From Pyrinomonadaceae bacterium (lineage in GTDB: Bacteria; Acidobacteriota; Blastocatellia; Pyrinomonadales; Pyrinomonadaceae), in contig JAVEDP010000021.1 of the NCBI GenBank assembly GCA_030841085.1, positions 62,001-126,000 on the forward strand: a stretch of 64,000 bases of DNA. The letters are read 5' to 3'. The notes under the pieces are model-generated. The model searched no databases and was not told where the DNA came from. It saw nothing but the letters and a program-made list of their open reading frames with translations. Position numbers and translations under genes: made by a program. Shown here in pieces: positions 8,148 to 17,126 of this stretch (its first letter is position 1; each line of letters begins with the position of its first letter).

Positions 8148-8440
8148 TTCGCAGACTGATTGTCCGAGCTGCAGCTCGCGCAGATATCGCTGAAGCGCAT
8201 CGATGGTATGAGGAACGCAGCGAGGGACTTGGGCTCGAGTTTGCACGATCGGTCGATGCATGTTTCGACCTGGTCAGACGCAACCCTAACGCTTATCCCA
8301 AGCTTCAAAAAGAGGCCCGTCGGGCTCTACTAAATGGCTTTCCGTTCGCAGTGTTCTTCCGGGTACGACACGACACGATATCTATTGTTTCCTGCATTCA
8401 CGTTCGTCGCAATCCAGAACATTGGAAGAATCGACTCTAG
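8144..8440 (+). CDS. RelE/ParE-family toxin
   Basis: Toxin of 98 residues: IVRAAARADIAEAHRWYEER, NPNAYPKL, RRALLNGFPFAVFFRV, VRRNPEHWKNRL, all typical of the ParE/RelE fold. Family members either cleave mRNA at the ribosome or poison gyrase; which applies here cannot be read from the sequence. Translationally coupled to the antitoxin. The gene ends nine bases before the convergent gyrA stop. The pair is intact, unlike the related decayed pair at 47.6-48.1 kb. Confidence 0.88.
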   Translation: MIRRLIVRAAARADIAEAHRWYEERSEGLGLEFARSVDACFDLVRRNPNAYPKLQKEARRALLNGFPFAVFFRVRHDTISIVSCIHVRRNPEHWKNRL

Positions 8441-8448
8441 ATGTAGTC

Positions 8449-11010
8449 TCATTCGGAAACCTCTTCAGTCTCTTCTTCCGCAGCGGCCTCAACCAACGAA
8501 GCGCTTGTCACTCGATCGCCTTCTTCGGTTTTGATTAGCCTAACGCCCTGGGCGCTGCGTCCCGTTTTGCGAATGCTGTCGGCCTCGATGCGGATCAGTT
8601 TGCCTTGCTGCGTGATGATCATTATTTCCGACTCGGCATCAACTGGAAATACCGCAACGACTTTTCCGGTCTTGTCGGTCGTCTTCATGTTGATGACTCC
8701 CTTGCCGCCACGCGACTGCAAACGATAGGTCGTGATTGGAGTTTGCTTGCCATATCCCTGTTCCGAAACGGAAAGCATCTTCTCAGAATCGTCGGCAGAG
8801 ACAGGACAGACCGAAACCACGTAATCGTCCGCGCGCAAATTTATTCCGCGCACGCCGCGAGTGGCCCGGCCCATTGGCCGCACGTTCTTCTCGTCAAAAC
8901 GAATTGCCAAACCATTGTGGGTAGCGATGAAGATGCGTTTCGTGCCGTCGGTCAACACGACGTCGAGCAACTGATCGCCGTCGTCAATGTTGATTGCGAT
9001 AATGCCGTTGGTACGAATGTTCTGAAAGTCAGCCAGCGACGTCTTCTTGATGACGCCTTTGCGCGTGACCATCAGGACGTAACGGCCTTCGGCGAATTCT
9101 CGCACCGGCACCACGCCGGCGAGTTTTCGCTCAGAAGGAATATTGATGAGATTGACGACTGCTTTACCGCGCGCCGAGGCGGCAGCGTCCGGCACTTCAT
9201 GGACTTTCAATTTATAGACCATGCCGTCGTCGGTAAAAATCATGATGTAAGCGTGCGTCGAAGCGATGAAAAGATGTTCGACGTAATCGCTGCCCTTGGC
9301 AGCCGCGCCGAATCTTCCCTTGCCGCCCCGTCCTTGCCGTTGATAGGTAGTGATCGGCGTCCGCTTGATGTAGCCGCTGTTGGTCACGGTGATGGCGACA
9401 TCTTCGTCGGCGATCAGATCCTCGATCGAGAATTCAACGCCTTCGTCGACGATCTCGGTACGACGCCCGTCGCCAAAGTCTTTCTTGACCTCTTCAAGCT
9501 CGTTTCCGATCACACGACGCAGCGAACTCTCGTTGCCCAAAATTTCTTCCAGCTCGGCGATCAGCTTGATGATGCCTTCGTATTCGTCTGTGATCTTTTG
9601 TCGTTCGAGCGCGGCCAGGCGGCGCAACTGCAGATCGAGAATCGCCTGGGCTTGCAGTTCGGAAAAGCCCAGTCGCTCCATTGCTTTTTGCAGTTTGGGA
9701 ACATAAGCCTTGACCGTCGTGTCCGAAGGAATTCCCTTCCAGGTCTTCACTTCGCTCATTGTCTTCGTCTGGCCCGTCAACCACAGCCGTGCCTGATCGA
9801 CCGAGTTCGAGTTGCGAATCAAGGTGACGATGAAATCCAGCGCATCGATTGCTTTCGTCAATCCTTCGAGGATGTGCGCGCGCGCGCGTGCCTTGCGCAG
9901 TTCGTATTCGGTGCGCCGCCGTACGACTTCGCGACGAAAGTCCACGAAGCACTCGAGCATCTGTTTCAGATTGAGCACGCGCGGCTGGCCGTTGACGATG
10001 GCCAGGTTGATAACGCCAAACGACGACTGCATCGGCGTCAGCTTGTAAAGTTTGTTGAGAACAATCTGGGGCACAGCATCGCGCTTTAACTCAACGACGA
10101 TACGCATGCCGGTGCGGTCCGACTCGTCGCGCAGGTCCGAAACGCCATCGAGCTTTTTCTCGTTGATGAGTTCGGCGATGCGTTCAATCAAGCGCGCCTT
10201 GTTAACCTGGAAAGGAATTTCCGTAATTACCACTGCATCGCGTTCGCCCGTGCCGCGACCAATGCGGTCAATTCCCGCGCGCGCACGCATCTGAATGATC
10301 CCGCGCCCGGTCAGATACGACTTCCTAAGCTCCTCGCCGCCATAAATAAAACCGCCGGTTGGGAAGTCCGGCCCGGTTACGATTTTCAACAAAGCTTCGA
10401 TAGCGATATCCGGCTTGCGCAGCAGAGCCAACGTGGCATCGATAATCTCGGTAAGGTTGTGCGGCGGAATCTTCGTCGCCATTCCTACCGCAATTCCATC
10501 CGAACCATTAATCAGCAGGTTGGGAATTCGCGTCGGCAGTACCTTGGGCTCGCTCAACGACTCGTCGTAGTTTGGCTGAAAATCGACTGTCTCTTTTTCA
10601 AGATCCGTCAGCACCACGTTCGTCACGCGGGCCATGCGAATTTCCGTGTAACGCATTGCCGCCGCAGCGTCGCCATCGACCGAGCCAAAGTTTCCCTGGC
10701 CGTCAACCAGCGGATAGCGCATGGAAAAATCCTGCGCTAAACGCACGATCGTGTCGTACACCGCCGTGTCGCCGTGCGGATGATATTTACCAATCACGTC
10801 GCCGACGATGCGCGCGCTTTTCTTGTATGGCTTGTTGTAGGTGTTGCCGAGTTCGTGCATCGCCCAAAGCACACGCCGGTGCACGGGCTTCAATCCATCA
10901 CGCACGTCCGGCAGAGCGCGCCCAATGATTACGGACATTGCATAATCGAGATACGATCGCCGCATCTCGTCTTCTATGTTTATATGATCGCGTTCAGAAG
11001 TGGTTTCCAT
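8449..11010 (-). CDS. gyrA: DNA gyrase subunit A
   Basis: Type IIA topoisomerase subunit that cuts and rejoins DNA during ATP-driven negative supercoiling with GyrB. From METTSERD (11010) the protein has 853 residues. The quinolone region HPHGDTAVYDTIVR lies at 77-90, with Thr82 where E. coli has Ser83 and Asp86 at the Asp87 position. The catalytic Tyr is 121 in AAMRYTEIRM. The C-terminal beta-pinwheel carries a GyrA-box-like QGRGGKG and a second SRGGKG repeat, and the chain ends with an acidic tail, favouring gyrase over ParC. A start seven codons further upstream (11031) is possible. No gyrB lies in the window. Confidence 0.96.
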   Translation of the reverse strand: METTSERDHINIEDEMRRSYLDYAMSVIIGRALPDVRDGLKPVHRRVLWAMHELGNTYNKPYKKSARIVGDVIGKYHPHGDTAVYDTIVRLAQDFSMRYPLVDGQGNFGSVDGDAAAAMRYTEIRMARVTNVVLTDLEKETVDFQPNYDESLSEPKVLPTRIPNLLINGSDGIAVGMATKIPPHNLTEIIDATLALLRKPDIAIEALLKIVTGPDFPTGGFIYGGEELRKSYLTGRGIIQMRARAGIDRIGRGTGERDAVVITEIPFQVNKARLIERIAELINEKKLDGVSDLRDESDRTGMRIVVELKRDAVPQIVLNKLYKLTPMQSSFGVINLAIVNGQPRVLNLKQMLECFVDFRREVVRRRTEYELRKARARAHILEGLTKAIDALDFIVTLIRNSNSVDQARLWLTGQTKTMSEVKTWKGIPSDTTVKAYVPKLQKAMERLGFSELQAQAILDLQLRRLAALERQKITDEYEGIIKLIAELEEILGNESSLRRVIGNELEEVKKDFGDGRRTEIVDEGVEFSIEDLIADEDVAITVTNSGYIKRTPITTYQRQGRGGKGRFGAAAKGSDYVEHLFIASTHAYIMIFTDDGMVYKLKVHEVPDAAASARGKAVVNLINIPSERKLAGVVPVREFAEGRYVLMVTRKGVIKKTSLADFQNIRTNGIIAINIDDGDQLLDVVLTDGTKRIFIATHNGLAIRFDEKNVRPMGRATRGVRGINLRADDYVVSVCPVSADDSEKMLSVSEQGYGKQTPITTYRLQSRGGKGVINMKTTDKTGKVVAVFPVDAESEIMIITQQGKLIRIEADSIRKTGRSAQGVRLIKTEEGDRVTSASLVEAAAEEETEEVSE

Positions 11011-11346
11011 CCGTTGACCTTTCCAGTACAATCCGCCCGCCGTGGGACTTCATTTTGCTAAACTTAAACGTCCGCTTCGCGACATAACCAGCCCCGGCCA
11101 GGCAGTATGTTTTTCGCGTCTTAAAGTGGTTGTGGTTCGCGCAGAATCTAGTTCAAAATGGGCGCTCTGAAGTAAGGATTATTGTAGTCGATCAAGCACC
11201 TTTGTGGCAAACTGAAAAGGGACAAAAACCTAATAAAATCAAGGGCTTCGGTTAAGATTTAGCTTTTAAGATTTGCGCTTATGCCCCGGCGCCAACAGTT
11301 TTCTGTCCGCCCCCTGAATTCTGGACGATCAAGTCGAATCTTCACC

Positions 11347-12072
11347 ATGCCTGAAGAGCGAAAATGGAAGCGAATACGCGAGCGCTTGGAGCTGAAATTG
11401 CCCGTGCGCGTACATTGCCGCGAGACTACGGATTTGGAGTGGACTGAGATTACGCGGTTGATTGACGTTACTCCGTTTGGCGCCGGCTTTACCTTGAAAC
11501 GTCCGGTAGAAAAAGGGCGGCTGCTGCACATGACCATACCAATGCCGCGCCAGTTGCGCGTATTCGATCATGTGGAAGATCAATATCGAGTGTGGGCTTT
11601 GGTGCGTTACATAAAACGAGCTGCTTCCGCGGGTGCCACGCCGCAGTTTGAAGTTGGCGTCGCGTTCATCGGCAAGCGGGCGCCTCGCAGTTATGAGGAA
11701 AATCCTGCCAAGCGATATGAGATTGGGGCACTGTCAGCCGAGAGCTTGAGTTCGCTGCAGGAGTGGCAAGAGGAATCAGCATCTTCCGACAAACGCAGAC
11801 TGACACGCCACAACATTCCCGTCGATATGTTGATTGAAACGCTTGACGATAAGGGCGCCGTAGAAACGAGCGAGCATACGGTGTCTGAAAACATCAGCTT
11901 GCGTGGGGCGGCGATTTACACGACGCTTGATTTGCCGGTTGGCCGTTTCATCCGCCTGTCGAGCGAGCAGTACAAAGTCACAGTCTACGCAGCAGTGCGC
12001 GCCAGCAGCATGGGGCCATCGGGCGTCCCGCGTGTTCATGTCGAGTTTGTCGATCGCGAGTGGCCTTTATAG
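11347..12072 (+). CDS. protein with two PilZ-like domains
   Basis: Cytosolic 241-residue protein that appears to hold two PilZ domains in tandem: RIRERLELKLPVRVHCRE ... EITRLIDVTPFGAGFTLKRPV in the first half and RRLTRHNIPVDMLIETLDD ... HTVSENISLRGAAIYTTLDL in the second. PilZ domains often bind cyclic di-GMP through RxxxR and (D/N)xSxxG. Here the second copy has N-x-S-L-R-G and an upstream RRLTRHN, while the first has D-V-T-P-F-G, so binding by the second is plausible. No partner gene indicates the output. A start at 11281 is also open. Confidence 0.75.
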   Translation: MPEERKWKRIRERLELKLPVRVHCRETTDLEWTEITRLIDVTPFGAGFTLKRPVEKGRLLHMTIPMPRQLRVFDHVEDQYRVWALVRYIKRAASAGATPQFEVGVAFIGKRAPRSYEENPAKRYEIGALSAESLSSLQEWQEESASSDKRRLTRHNIPVDMLIETLDDKGAVETSEHTVSENISLRGAAIYTTLDLPVGRFIRLSSEQYKVTVYAAVRASSMGPSGVPRVHVEFVDREWPL

Positions 12073-12124
12073 ACAGCTGCTGACATCCGATGGCGCGTGG
12101 CCTCCTCATCCACGCGCAGCATGA

Positions 12125-12799
12125 GTGATACCGAAAACATTGGTAAGACAAAACTCCGACGACCGATCGAAACGACGCGACCCAACACTGCCCCCGGGTT
12201 TGATTGGCCTGCTGCGTCCGGTAGTAGGTGTGTTTAGTCGCGCGATCTGGCGGCTGGAATTCAAGAACACAGAAAATATACCCAACGACACCGGATTGAT
12301 CGTCGCTGCAAATCACCAAAGCTATGGGGATCCGTTTTGGCTGGGGCTTCCGATAAAGCGGCCAATCCGATTTCTGGCTTGGAGTGAAGCGTTTTCCTGG
12401 CCCGTCGTTGGTAAGGCTATCGGGCTGCTGGGAGCGTGGCCGCTGCAAGTCGAGGGTAGCGACCCGGCAGCCATTCGGCGTTCGTTGAATTGGCTTCGCG
12501 AAGGCGGTGTGGTGGTAATTTTTCCTGAAGGCGGCCGTGGATTGCCGGACGGCTCGATGATTCGCATGAAAGGCGGCGCCGTGCGCATGGCGCTGGAAGC
12601 GGACGTTCCCATTCTTCCGGTGACCATTCGCGGAGGTAACAAAGTCTGGCCCGCGGACCAAACACTACCGCGACCGGGAAAAGTTGAAATCATCTATCAC
12701 CCGGTCATGCACGTCGAGCAACTGCCTGGAGAAGAGACGCGCGCCTGCGCTCGGCGCGAAACGGATCGGCTGGCTGAGATTATTCGTTCGGCTCTTTAA
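12125..12799 (+). CDS. plsC: 1-acyl-sn-glycerol-3-phosphate acyltransferase
   Basis: Membrane-associated acyltransferase that makes phosphatidic acid from lysophosphatidic acid. The catalytic HX4D is NHQSYGD (His64, Asp69), the substrate-binding FPEGGR is at 133-138, and PILPVTIRGG gives the fourth motif. Length 224 is normal. The GTG start at 12125 is chosen because the ATG at 12121 is in another frame and stops after 38 codons. The first 20 residues are basic and unlike the family, so a start further in is possible. Confidence 0.88.
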   Translation: MIPKTLVRQNSDDRSKRRDPTLPPGLIGLLRPVVGVFSRAIWRLEFKNTENIPNDTGLIVAANHQSYGDPFWLGLPIKRPIRFLAWSEAFSWPVVGKAIGLLGAWPLQVEGSDPAAIRRSLNWLREGGVVVIFPEGGRGLPDGSMIRMKGGAVRMALEADVPILPVTIRGGNKVWPADQTLPRPGKVEIIYHPVMHVEQLPGEETRACARRETDRLAEIIRSAL

Positions 12800-12803
12800 T
12801 CGT

Positions 12804-13568
12804 TCAGCTATTCAGCAGGCGCATCATCGCATCGTGAACACGCCCGTTCGTAGCCAGCACTTTGGGCGTGTAAATATCCAGCGGCGCTCCGCGATAATCG
12901 GTGACGCGCCCGCCCGCTTCCTCAATCAACAAAATTCCCGCAGCCACGTCCCAGGGATTCAGTCCGTCTTCCCAAAAGCCATCAAAGCGGCCACAAGCAA
13001 GATAAGCAAGATCGAGCGCCGCCGAGCCGTCGCGTCTGACCGCTTGTGCATTCATGGTGAAGTTTACAAAGTCCCGCGCAAAGTTTGGCCGCTCGCGCAC
13101 GTTGTAAGGAAACCCAGTGCAGAGCATCGCAGCATTCAAATCCTCGACGTTCGAGACACGCATTGGCCGTTCGTTCAACGTCGCGCCTTGTCCCCGTTCA
13201 GCGGCAAACATTTCATCGCGTGTCGGATCGTAGACGACGCCGATTTCGATTGCGCCGGCGTGCTCAACCGCGATCGAAACGCAGAAACAGGGATAGCCAT
13301 GCGCGTAGTTTGTGGTGCCGTCGAGCGGATCGATGATCCACTTCCAGTCGCTCTTTCCCGCGACTTCCTCGCTGGCGCCCGACTCTTCAGCAAGAATCGC
13401 ATGGCGCGGGTAATGAGACTTAATGCGCTCGATGATCAGTTTTTCCGCCGCCAGGTCGGCTTCGGTTACCAGATCGATGTCGCCTTTGTTTGATACCTGG
13501 GCGCGCCCAAGGCGGTCGATAAGAACGCCACCGGCATCGCGCGCGGTTTGAATGACGAAGTTAAGCAA
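12804..13568 (-). CDS. suhB: inositol monophosphatase family protein
   Basis: Mg-dependent, Li-sensitive sugar phosphatase of the SuhB/IMPase family, cytosolic. Metal-site motifs are complete: EEs at 61-62 (AEESGAS), DPLDGTTN at 80-87, and NPWDVAAGILLIEEAGG near 205-220. The start is TTG 13568 (LLNFVIQTARDAG); there is no in-frame ATG close by, and GAGAG precedes it. It faces plsC with a four-base gap between the stops. Fructose-1,6-bisphosphatase or histidinol phosphatase activity occurs in related proteins. Confidence 0.9.
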   Translation of the reverse strand: MLNFVIQTARDAGGVLIDRLGRAQVSNKGDIDLVTEADLAAEKLIIERIKSHYPRHAILAEESGASEEVAGKSDWKWIIDPLDGTTNYAHGYPCFCVSIAVEHAGAIEIGVVYDPTRDEMFAAERGQGATLNERPMRVSNVEDLNAAMLCTGFPYNVRERPNFARDFVNFTMNAQAVRRDGSAALDLAYLACGRFDGFWEDGLNPWDVAAGILLIEEAGGRVTDYRGAPLDIYTPKVLATNGRVHDAMMRLLNS

Positions 13569-14025
13569 GTCAGGTCTCTCTGGGTGTGGAATTCGACTTC
13601 AATAACAAGCATATAGTAAACGATAACCGCCCGCGAAGATGGAGTCACTTTTCTGTGCAACCTTTGTCATTGACTCGATGGTGATTTGTTAAATCTGCTT
13701 ATGACAGTCTGGACCAGAATCGTCACTCTACTGCGTTGTGTTGGCTTTCGCTCCAGCGGAGCGAAACATGAGTCAGTCTGCCGGCCAACGCGGAAACATT
13801 GCGCTCCGCTGGAGCGCGGATATTGGATTTAGAGGCTTATCTATAAACATCTCGCCCCGCTGGGGCGAAGCCGCAGTCAATCTTCTGTTGCAGTTCGAAG
13901 CTGTATCCCGTTACGCACCCCCTGCGACCGATGCACCGCCTAACATTGACATCCCGTTTGCGCGAGTTATCCTTACTTGCAATTCTTACTGAGTGCCGAT
14001 TGCTTTCACGATAGGAGAGTGTTTC
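13569..14025. other. 457-base gap with three small GC-rich hairpins
   Basis: No convincing gene. It holds TTTCGCTCC/GGAGCGAAA (13746-13766), GCGCTCC/GGAGCGC (13801-13817) and TCGCCCC/GGGGCGA (13852-13868), each with a three-base loop. The only reading frame across the region (13738-13992) reads through these hairpins and has no family features. Confidence 0.6.
13746..13868. repeat. triplet of CGCTCCAGCGGAGCG-type hairpins (family i)
   Basis: Three hairpins with stems of seven to nine bases, spaced about 35-55 bases apart. The cores (CGCTCC-AGC-GGAGCG, GCTCC-GCT-GGAGC, GCCCC-GCT-GGGGC) are variants of one sequence in alternating orientation, the arrangement seen in REP clusters. Confidence 0.65.
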
Positions 14026-15060
14026 ATGACAAGATCAGTTTCATTTCTACTCTGCTTAATTATCCTGGTCGCCGGCGCGAACGCAGCTTTTGCCTGGGGC
14101 GACGATGGCCACCAGACTGTCGGCAAGATAGCTTCGTTGCGCATCAAACCGCGCACTACTCAAAAGATCGCCGAGATCCTTAAGCCGGGGGAAACCCTCG
14201 CGAGTATCGCCACCTGGGCCGACACCGTTAAAGAGCGCGTCGGCAAAACTGATCCTGATCCGGATACGAACGCATTCCTCCAGGACGTGGTCCATAACGA
14301 GAAGAATCGCGAGTGGCACTACGACGATCTGCCGCTTAATTGCAAGGACTATCAAACCTGCACCGGGTTCACTCCGGACAATGACATCGTGCACATGCTC
14401 AACGTTTGTATTCGCACTTTGCAGGGAAATCCGGATCCGAATCACCCATTGACGAAACGCAACGCCTTGCGATTACTGGTCCACTTTCTCGGCGACATCC
14501 ATCAGCCATTGCACGTCGGCTGTGGCTTCATCGACGTCAACGGACCTAATCACACGATACTTATCGTTCGCGATCCCGCGCTAATCAAACAAAAGAACCT
14601 GCCGAGCGATAAGGGTGCGAACGATCTGGTAATTGATGGTGACCGGAAAAATCTGCATTCGTTTTGGGACTTCACTTTAGTTACATCGCTAATGAACGTG
14701 GTCGGGCAGGAGATTACCTCTGACACGTTGGGCACTTTCCTGGAACAGAATGTGAAGCCAAAGGGGAGTTGGAATCCGCATGGGCCAGTCGGTGGTTGGG
14801 CCGCGGAATGGGCCACCGATACGCTGCGCCAATCGCGAGATCATACTTACCTTTCAGTGAAAATCACCGGTCAACGCAGGATTCCTATGCTGAGCCGCGG
14901 TCAGCCGGTAGTGAAAGACGGGCAACCCGTGATGCAGACAGTTTTCGATATCACGCGTGCCGCCAATTACGAAGCAGTGAACCGCGAGTTGGTGCGACAA
15001 CAGTTGGCTAAGGCCGGTTATCGTTTAGCGAAACTGCTCGACGCAATTTACAAGCAGTAA
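14026..15060 (+). CDS. secreted S1/P1 nuclease family protein
   Basis: Zinc-dependent nuclease or phospholipase-C-like fold, exported. Signal peptide 1-23 (MTRSVSFLLCLIILVAGANA ... AFA) is cut just before WGDDGHQTVGKIA, so Trp24 becomes the N-terminus whose amino group is a zinc ligand in this family. Further ligands are in the WHYDDLP region, HFLGDIHQPLHVG near residue 155 and a late His in DLVIDG..NLHSFWD. Chosen start ATG 14026 follows AGGAGAG. The stop codon abuts a long palindrome. Confidence 0.88.
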   Translation: MTRSVSFLLCLIILVAGANAAFAWGDDGHQTVGKIASLRIKPRTTQKIAEILKPGETLASIATWADTVKERVGKTDPDPDTNAFLQDVVHNEKNREWHYDDLPLNCKDYQTCTGFTPDNDIVHMLNVCIRTLQGNPDPNHPLTKRNALRLLVHFLGDIHQPLHVGCGFIDVNGPNHTILIVRDPALIKQKNLPSDKGANDLVIDGDRKNLHSFWDFTLVTSLMNVVGQEITSDTLGTFLEQNVKPKGSWNPHGPVGGWAAEWATDTLRQSRDHTYLSVKITGQRRIPMLSRGQPVVKDGQPVMQTVFDITRAANYEAVNRELVRQQLAKAGYRLAKLLDAIYKQ

Positions 15061-15144
15061 ACAGAATTCAGAATACAGAAGTCAGTAGGAAAACTCTGCA
15101 GGGGCTATCTTTTGGACTTCTGAATTCTGACTTCTGAATTCTGT
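15061..15144. repeat. long palindrome, CAGAATTCAGAAGTCAG-type (family d)
   Basis: Begins at the base after the nuclease TAA. Left arm (15061-15088) and right arm (about 15115-15144) are built from CAGAATTCAG and GACTTCTG units, with a 26-base spacer. It ends 15 bases before the cupin ATG. Confidence 0.7.
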
Positions 15145-15158
15145 TTTCTAGGACTCTC

Positions 15159-15551
15159 ATGAATAAAATCAATCTCGCGCAAAAGTTTTCGCTTATCGAC
15201 GACCACTGGAATCCGCGCGTCGTTGGCGAACTCAATGGCCAGCATTTGAAACTGGTAAAGTTTCAGGGACCATTTACCTGGCATCATCACGACAACGAAG
15301 ACGAGATGTTTCTGGTGGTCCAGGGCCGGTTTCGCATGGACTTTCGCGAGCCGGAGAACGAGTCCTCCACGCCAGCCGAAACCAAAGAAATATGGTTGGA
15401 GCAAGGCGAATTCTGTATAGTGCCTCGTGGCGTGGAGCACCGGCCCCTTGCTGAGCAGGAATGCCACGTTCTCCTATTCGAGCCGGCTACCACGCTGAAC
15501 ACCGGCAATGTTCACAATGAATTTACTGTTCCAGTCCTCGATACGGTCTGA
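15159..15551 (+). CDS. cupin-domain protein
   Basis: Single small cupin of 130 residues. The metal-binding motif 1 is HHHDNEDEMFLVVQG (residues about 42-56) and motif 2 includes GEFCIVPRGVEHRP (about 88-101). This arrangement fits mannose-6-phosphate-isomerase-like or general sugar/ligand-binding cupins. No substrate can be read from the context. ATG 15159 follows the palindrome with only a weak ribosome binding site (AGGACT). Confidence 0.85.
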   Translation: MNKINLAQKFSLIDDHWNPRVVGELNGQHLKLVKFQGPFTWHHHDNEDEMFLVVQGRFRMDFREPENESSTPAETKEIWLEQGEFCIVPRGVEHRPLAEQECHVLLFEPATTLNTGNVHNEFTVPVLDTV

Positions 15552-15614
15552 ACAAAGCGCCATAAATTTCGTATCCAGTAATCGAACCAAACTGAAGACT
15601 CGGAGGCTTACAAC

Positions 15615-16769
15615 GTGAGCAAATTTTTCAACTTCCTCGCCGCATTTTTGCTGGTTACTTTGCTGACTGGTCAAACCGTGCTGGCACAAAATCCTGTCGC
15701 GATAAACGCGGCGGCCACTACGCCTTTGAACACCGGGAGCACCGCGTCGCCGTCAACTCCGGCATCACAAATCGCCGGTTCGCTTGCCAATCTGCCGGAC
15801 GCCGACACCATCATCTACATCAATCCGCAGCGCATACTCAACGAAGCGGTCCCAAAGTTTATGCCGGCAAAAGATGTCGAGGACATGCGCAAGGGATTCG
15901 AGATGGTGAAAGCACAAGCGGGTGTCGATCCAACCAAGATCGATTACATCGTGATTGCAGTTCGCTTTAAGAAACCAACAGGGGATCTCAACTTTCAACC
16001 GCCTGAATTCCTGGCGGTTGCGAGCGGCGACTTCAATGCCGACTCGCTGCTGGGGCTGGCGCGCATGGCTTCGCAGGGTAAGTTGCGCGACGAGAAATAC
16101 GGAACGAAAACGCTGGGCCTGATGACCATCGACCCGTTAGTGAAGATGGCCGAGCAGAACCCGTTACTAAAGTCATTTACGGAAGTCGGCATCGTTTCAC
16201 TTAACGCCAATACGATCGCCGTCGGCACTCCTGGTTATCTGCGAGCTGCAGTCGATGCCGGCGATGGCAAGGACCGCATCAGTGCGGATACTTTAAATTC
16301 GTTGGTCCGCAATCCTAACGCACTGCTCAGCATTGCGGGCGCCCCCTGGCACTCGTTTGCGAAGACGTTTGGCATGCTGGGCACCGAGACTACCGCTCGC
16401 ACGCCGCGTTGCGATTCCAAGCTTGGGGATTTCTACATAGCCCTGACCATGGACGCGACAAATTTCATGCTGCGCGGCGTCTCGAACGCCGATAATCCTG
16501 ACACGGCAAAGATCATTAGCAGATTGTATTCCAGCTTACTGGCGTATGCGTTGCAGTCCATACCTGACGCCAACGCCAAGTTGCTGCTCAAGAACATCGC
16601 CATCACCTCCGAAGGCGATGAAGTGTTATTGAGCGCTGACGTCCCTCAGCAAATGGTGGTCGACTTGATCCAACAACAGGCGACGAAGAAAGCGGCAACT
16701 AATACCGATACCGACTCGGAAAAACCACCGGTCAAGAAGCGACGCATAAGACGCAGAACGCACAAATGA
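15615..16769 (+). CDS. secreted protein of unknown function, DUF3352-like
   Basis: Exported by a signal peptide (residues 1-25, ending VLAQ), then a Thr/Ser/Pro-rich linker (27-55). The body begins LPDADTIIYINPQRILNEAVPKFMP, a pattern also seen in DUF3352-type secreted proteins that start with a threshold or energy-like domain. The C-terminus is strongly basic (KKRRIRRRTHK). GTG start at 15615 after GGAGGC. A terminator lies about 140 bases downstream. No enzymatic motif is visible. Confidence 0.65.
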   Translation: MSKFFNFLAAFLLVTLLTGQTVLAQNPVAINAAATTPLNTGSTASPSTPASQIAGSLANLPDADTIIYINPQRILNEAVPKFMPAKDVEDMRKGFEMVKAQAGVDPTKIDYIVIAVRFKKPTGDLNFQPPEFLAVASGDFNADSLLGLARMASQGKLRDEKYGTKTLGLMTIDPLVKMAEQNPLLKSFTEVGIVSLNANTIAVGTPGYLRAAVDAGDGKDRISADTLNSLVRNPNALLSIAGAPWHSFAKTFGMLGTETTARTPRCDSKLGDFYIALTMDATNFMLRGVSNADNPDTAKIISRLYSSLLAYALQSIPDANAKLLLKNIAITSEGDEVLLSADVPQQMVVDLIQQQATKKAATNTDTDSEKPPVKKRRIRRRTHK

Positions 16770-16805
16770 GATCCAGCCGCGGATGAACGCGGATTAGAAT
16801 CTGAA

Positions 16806-16866
16806 AAGTGGCATAGACTTTAGTCTGTGTCTGGCACGAGAGCACAGACTGAAGTCTATGCCACTT
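16806..16866. repeat. palindrome, GTGGCATAGACTTTAGTCTGTG-type (family a, copy 1)
   Basis: Left arm AAGTGGCATAGACTTTAG... and right arm ...CTGAAGTCTATGCCACTT, about 25 bases each with a short spacer. Each arm contains AGACT-TT-AGTCT, a small hairpin of its own. Confidence 0.85.
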
Positions 16867-16908
16867 CGCGAAAATCCGCGGCTAAATTATTTTGCGCCAA
16901 AACTCAAC

Positions 16909-16936
16909 GGCCACGCATCTCGCGTGGCCTTTTTTA
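16909..16936 (+). terminator. intrinsic terminator
   Basis: Perfect 8-base stem GGCCACGC/GCGTGGCC with a five-base loop followed by TTTTTT. It would end transcription of the 15615-16769 gene before the giant gene. Confidence 0.88.
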
Positions 16937-17126
16937 TTGCGGTTTGATTGTAACTGGATGAATTAACGTTTCCGCCCTGCTTCTCAAGTTCTGCTCAAGA
17001 ATTCCTCAACCCAGCCGACTATCGTTACAACAGAAAAAAGTATTTCGCTGTTTCTACTATTGATTGCCGTTGTAACCGATCAAATCTTCCGGCGCTGCCG
17101 GGAGTTCCGTCCGACAGGAGGCCGCC

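Larger units (their letters stand above)
16770..17126. other. 357-base gap with palindrome, terminator and ribosome binding site
   Basis: Contains a GTGGCATAGACT palindrome (16806-16866), an intrinsic terminator (16909-16936), then about 180 bases without recognisable structure, and AGGAGG at 17116-17121 for the giant gene starting at 17127. A promoter for that gene should be here but I cannot pick it out. Confidence 0.6.

Noticed and set aside
8605-10089. 494-codon frame opposite gyrA
   Set aside because: Pure antisense shadow of a highly conserved gene in GC-rich DNA.
8449-11010. Quinolone-resistance mutation in gyrA (Thr82)
   Set aside because: Thr at the Ser83 position occurs naturally in several phyla; it is not evidence of selection here.
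12684-13493. 269-codon frame opposite suhB
   Set aside because: Antisense shadow; the suhB frame has complete metal-site motifs.
13738-13992. 84-codon frame between suhB and the nuclease
   Set aside because: It reads through three hairpin repeats and has no family features.
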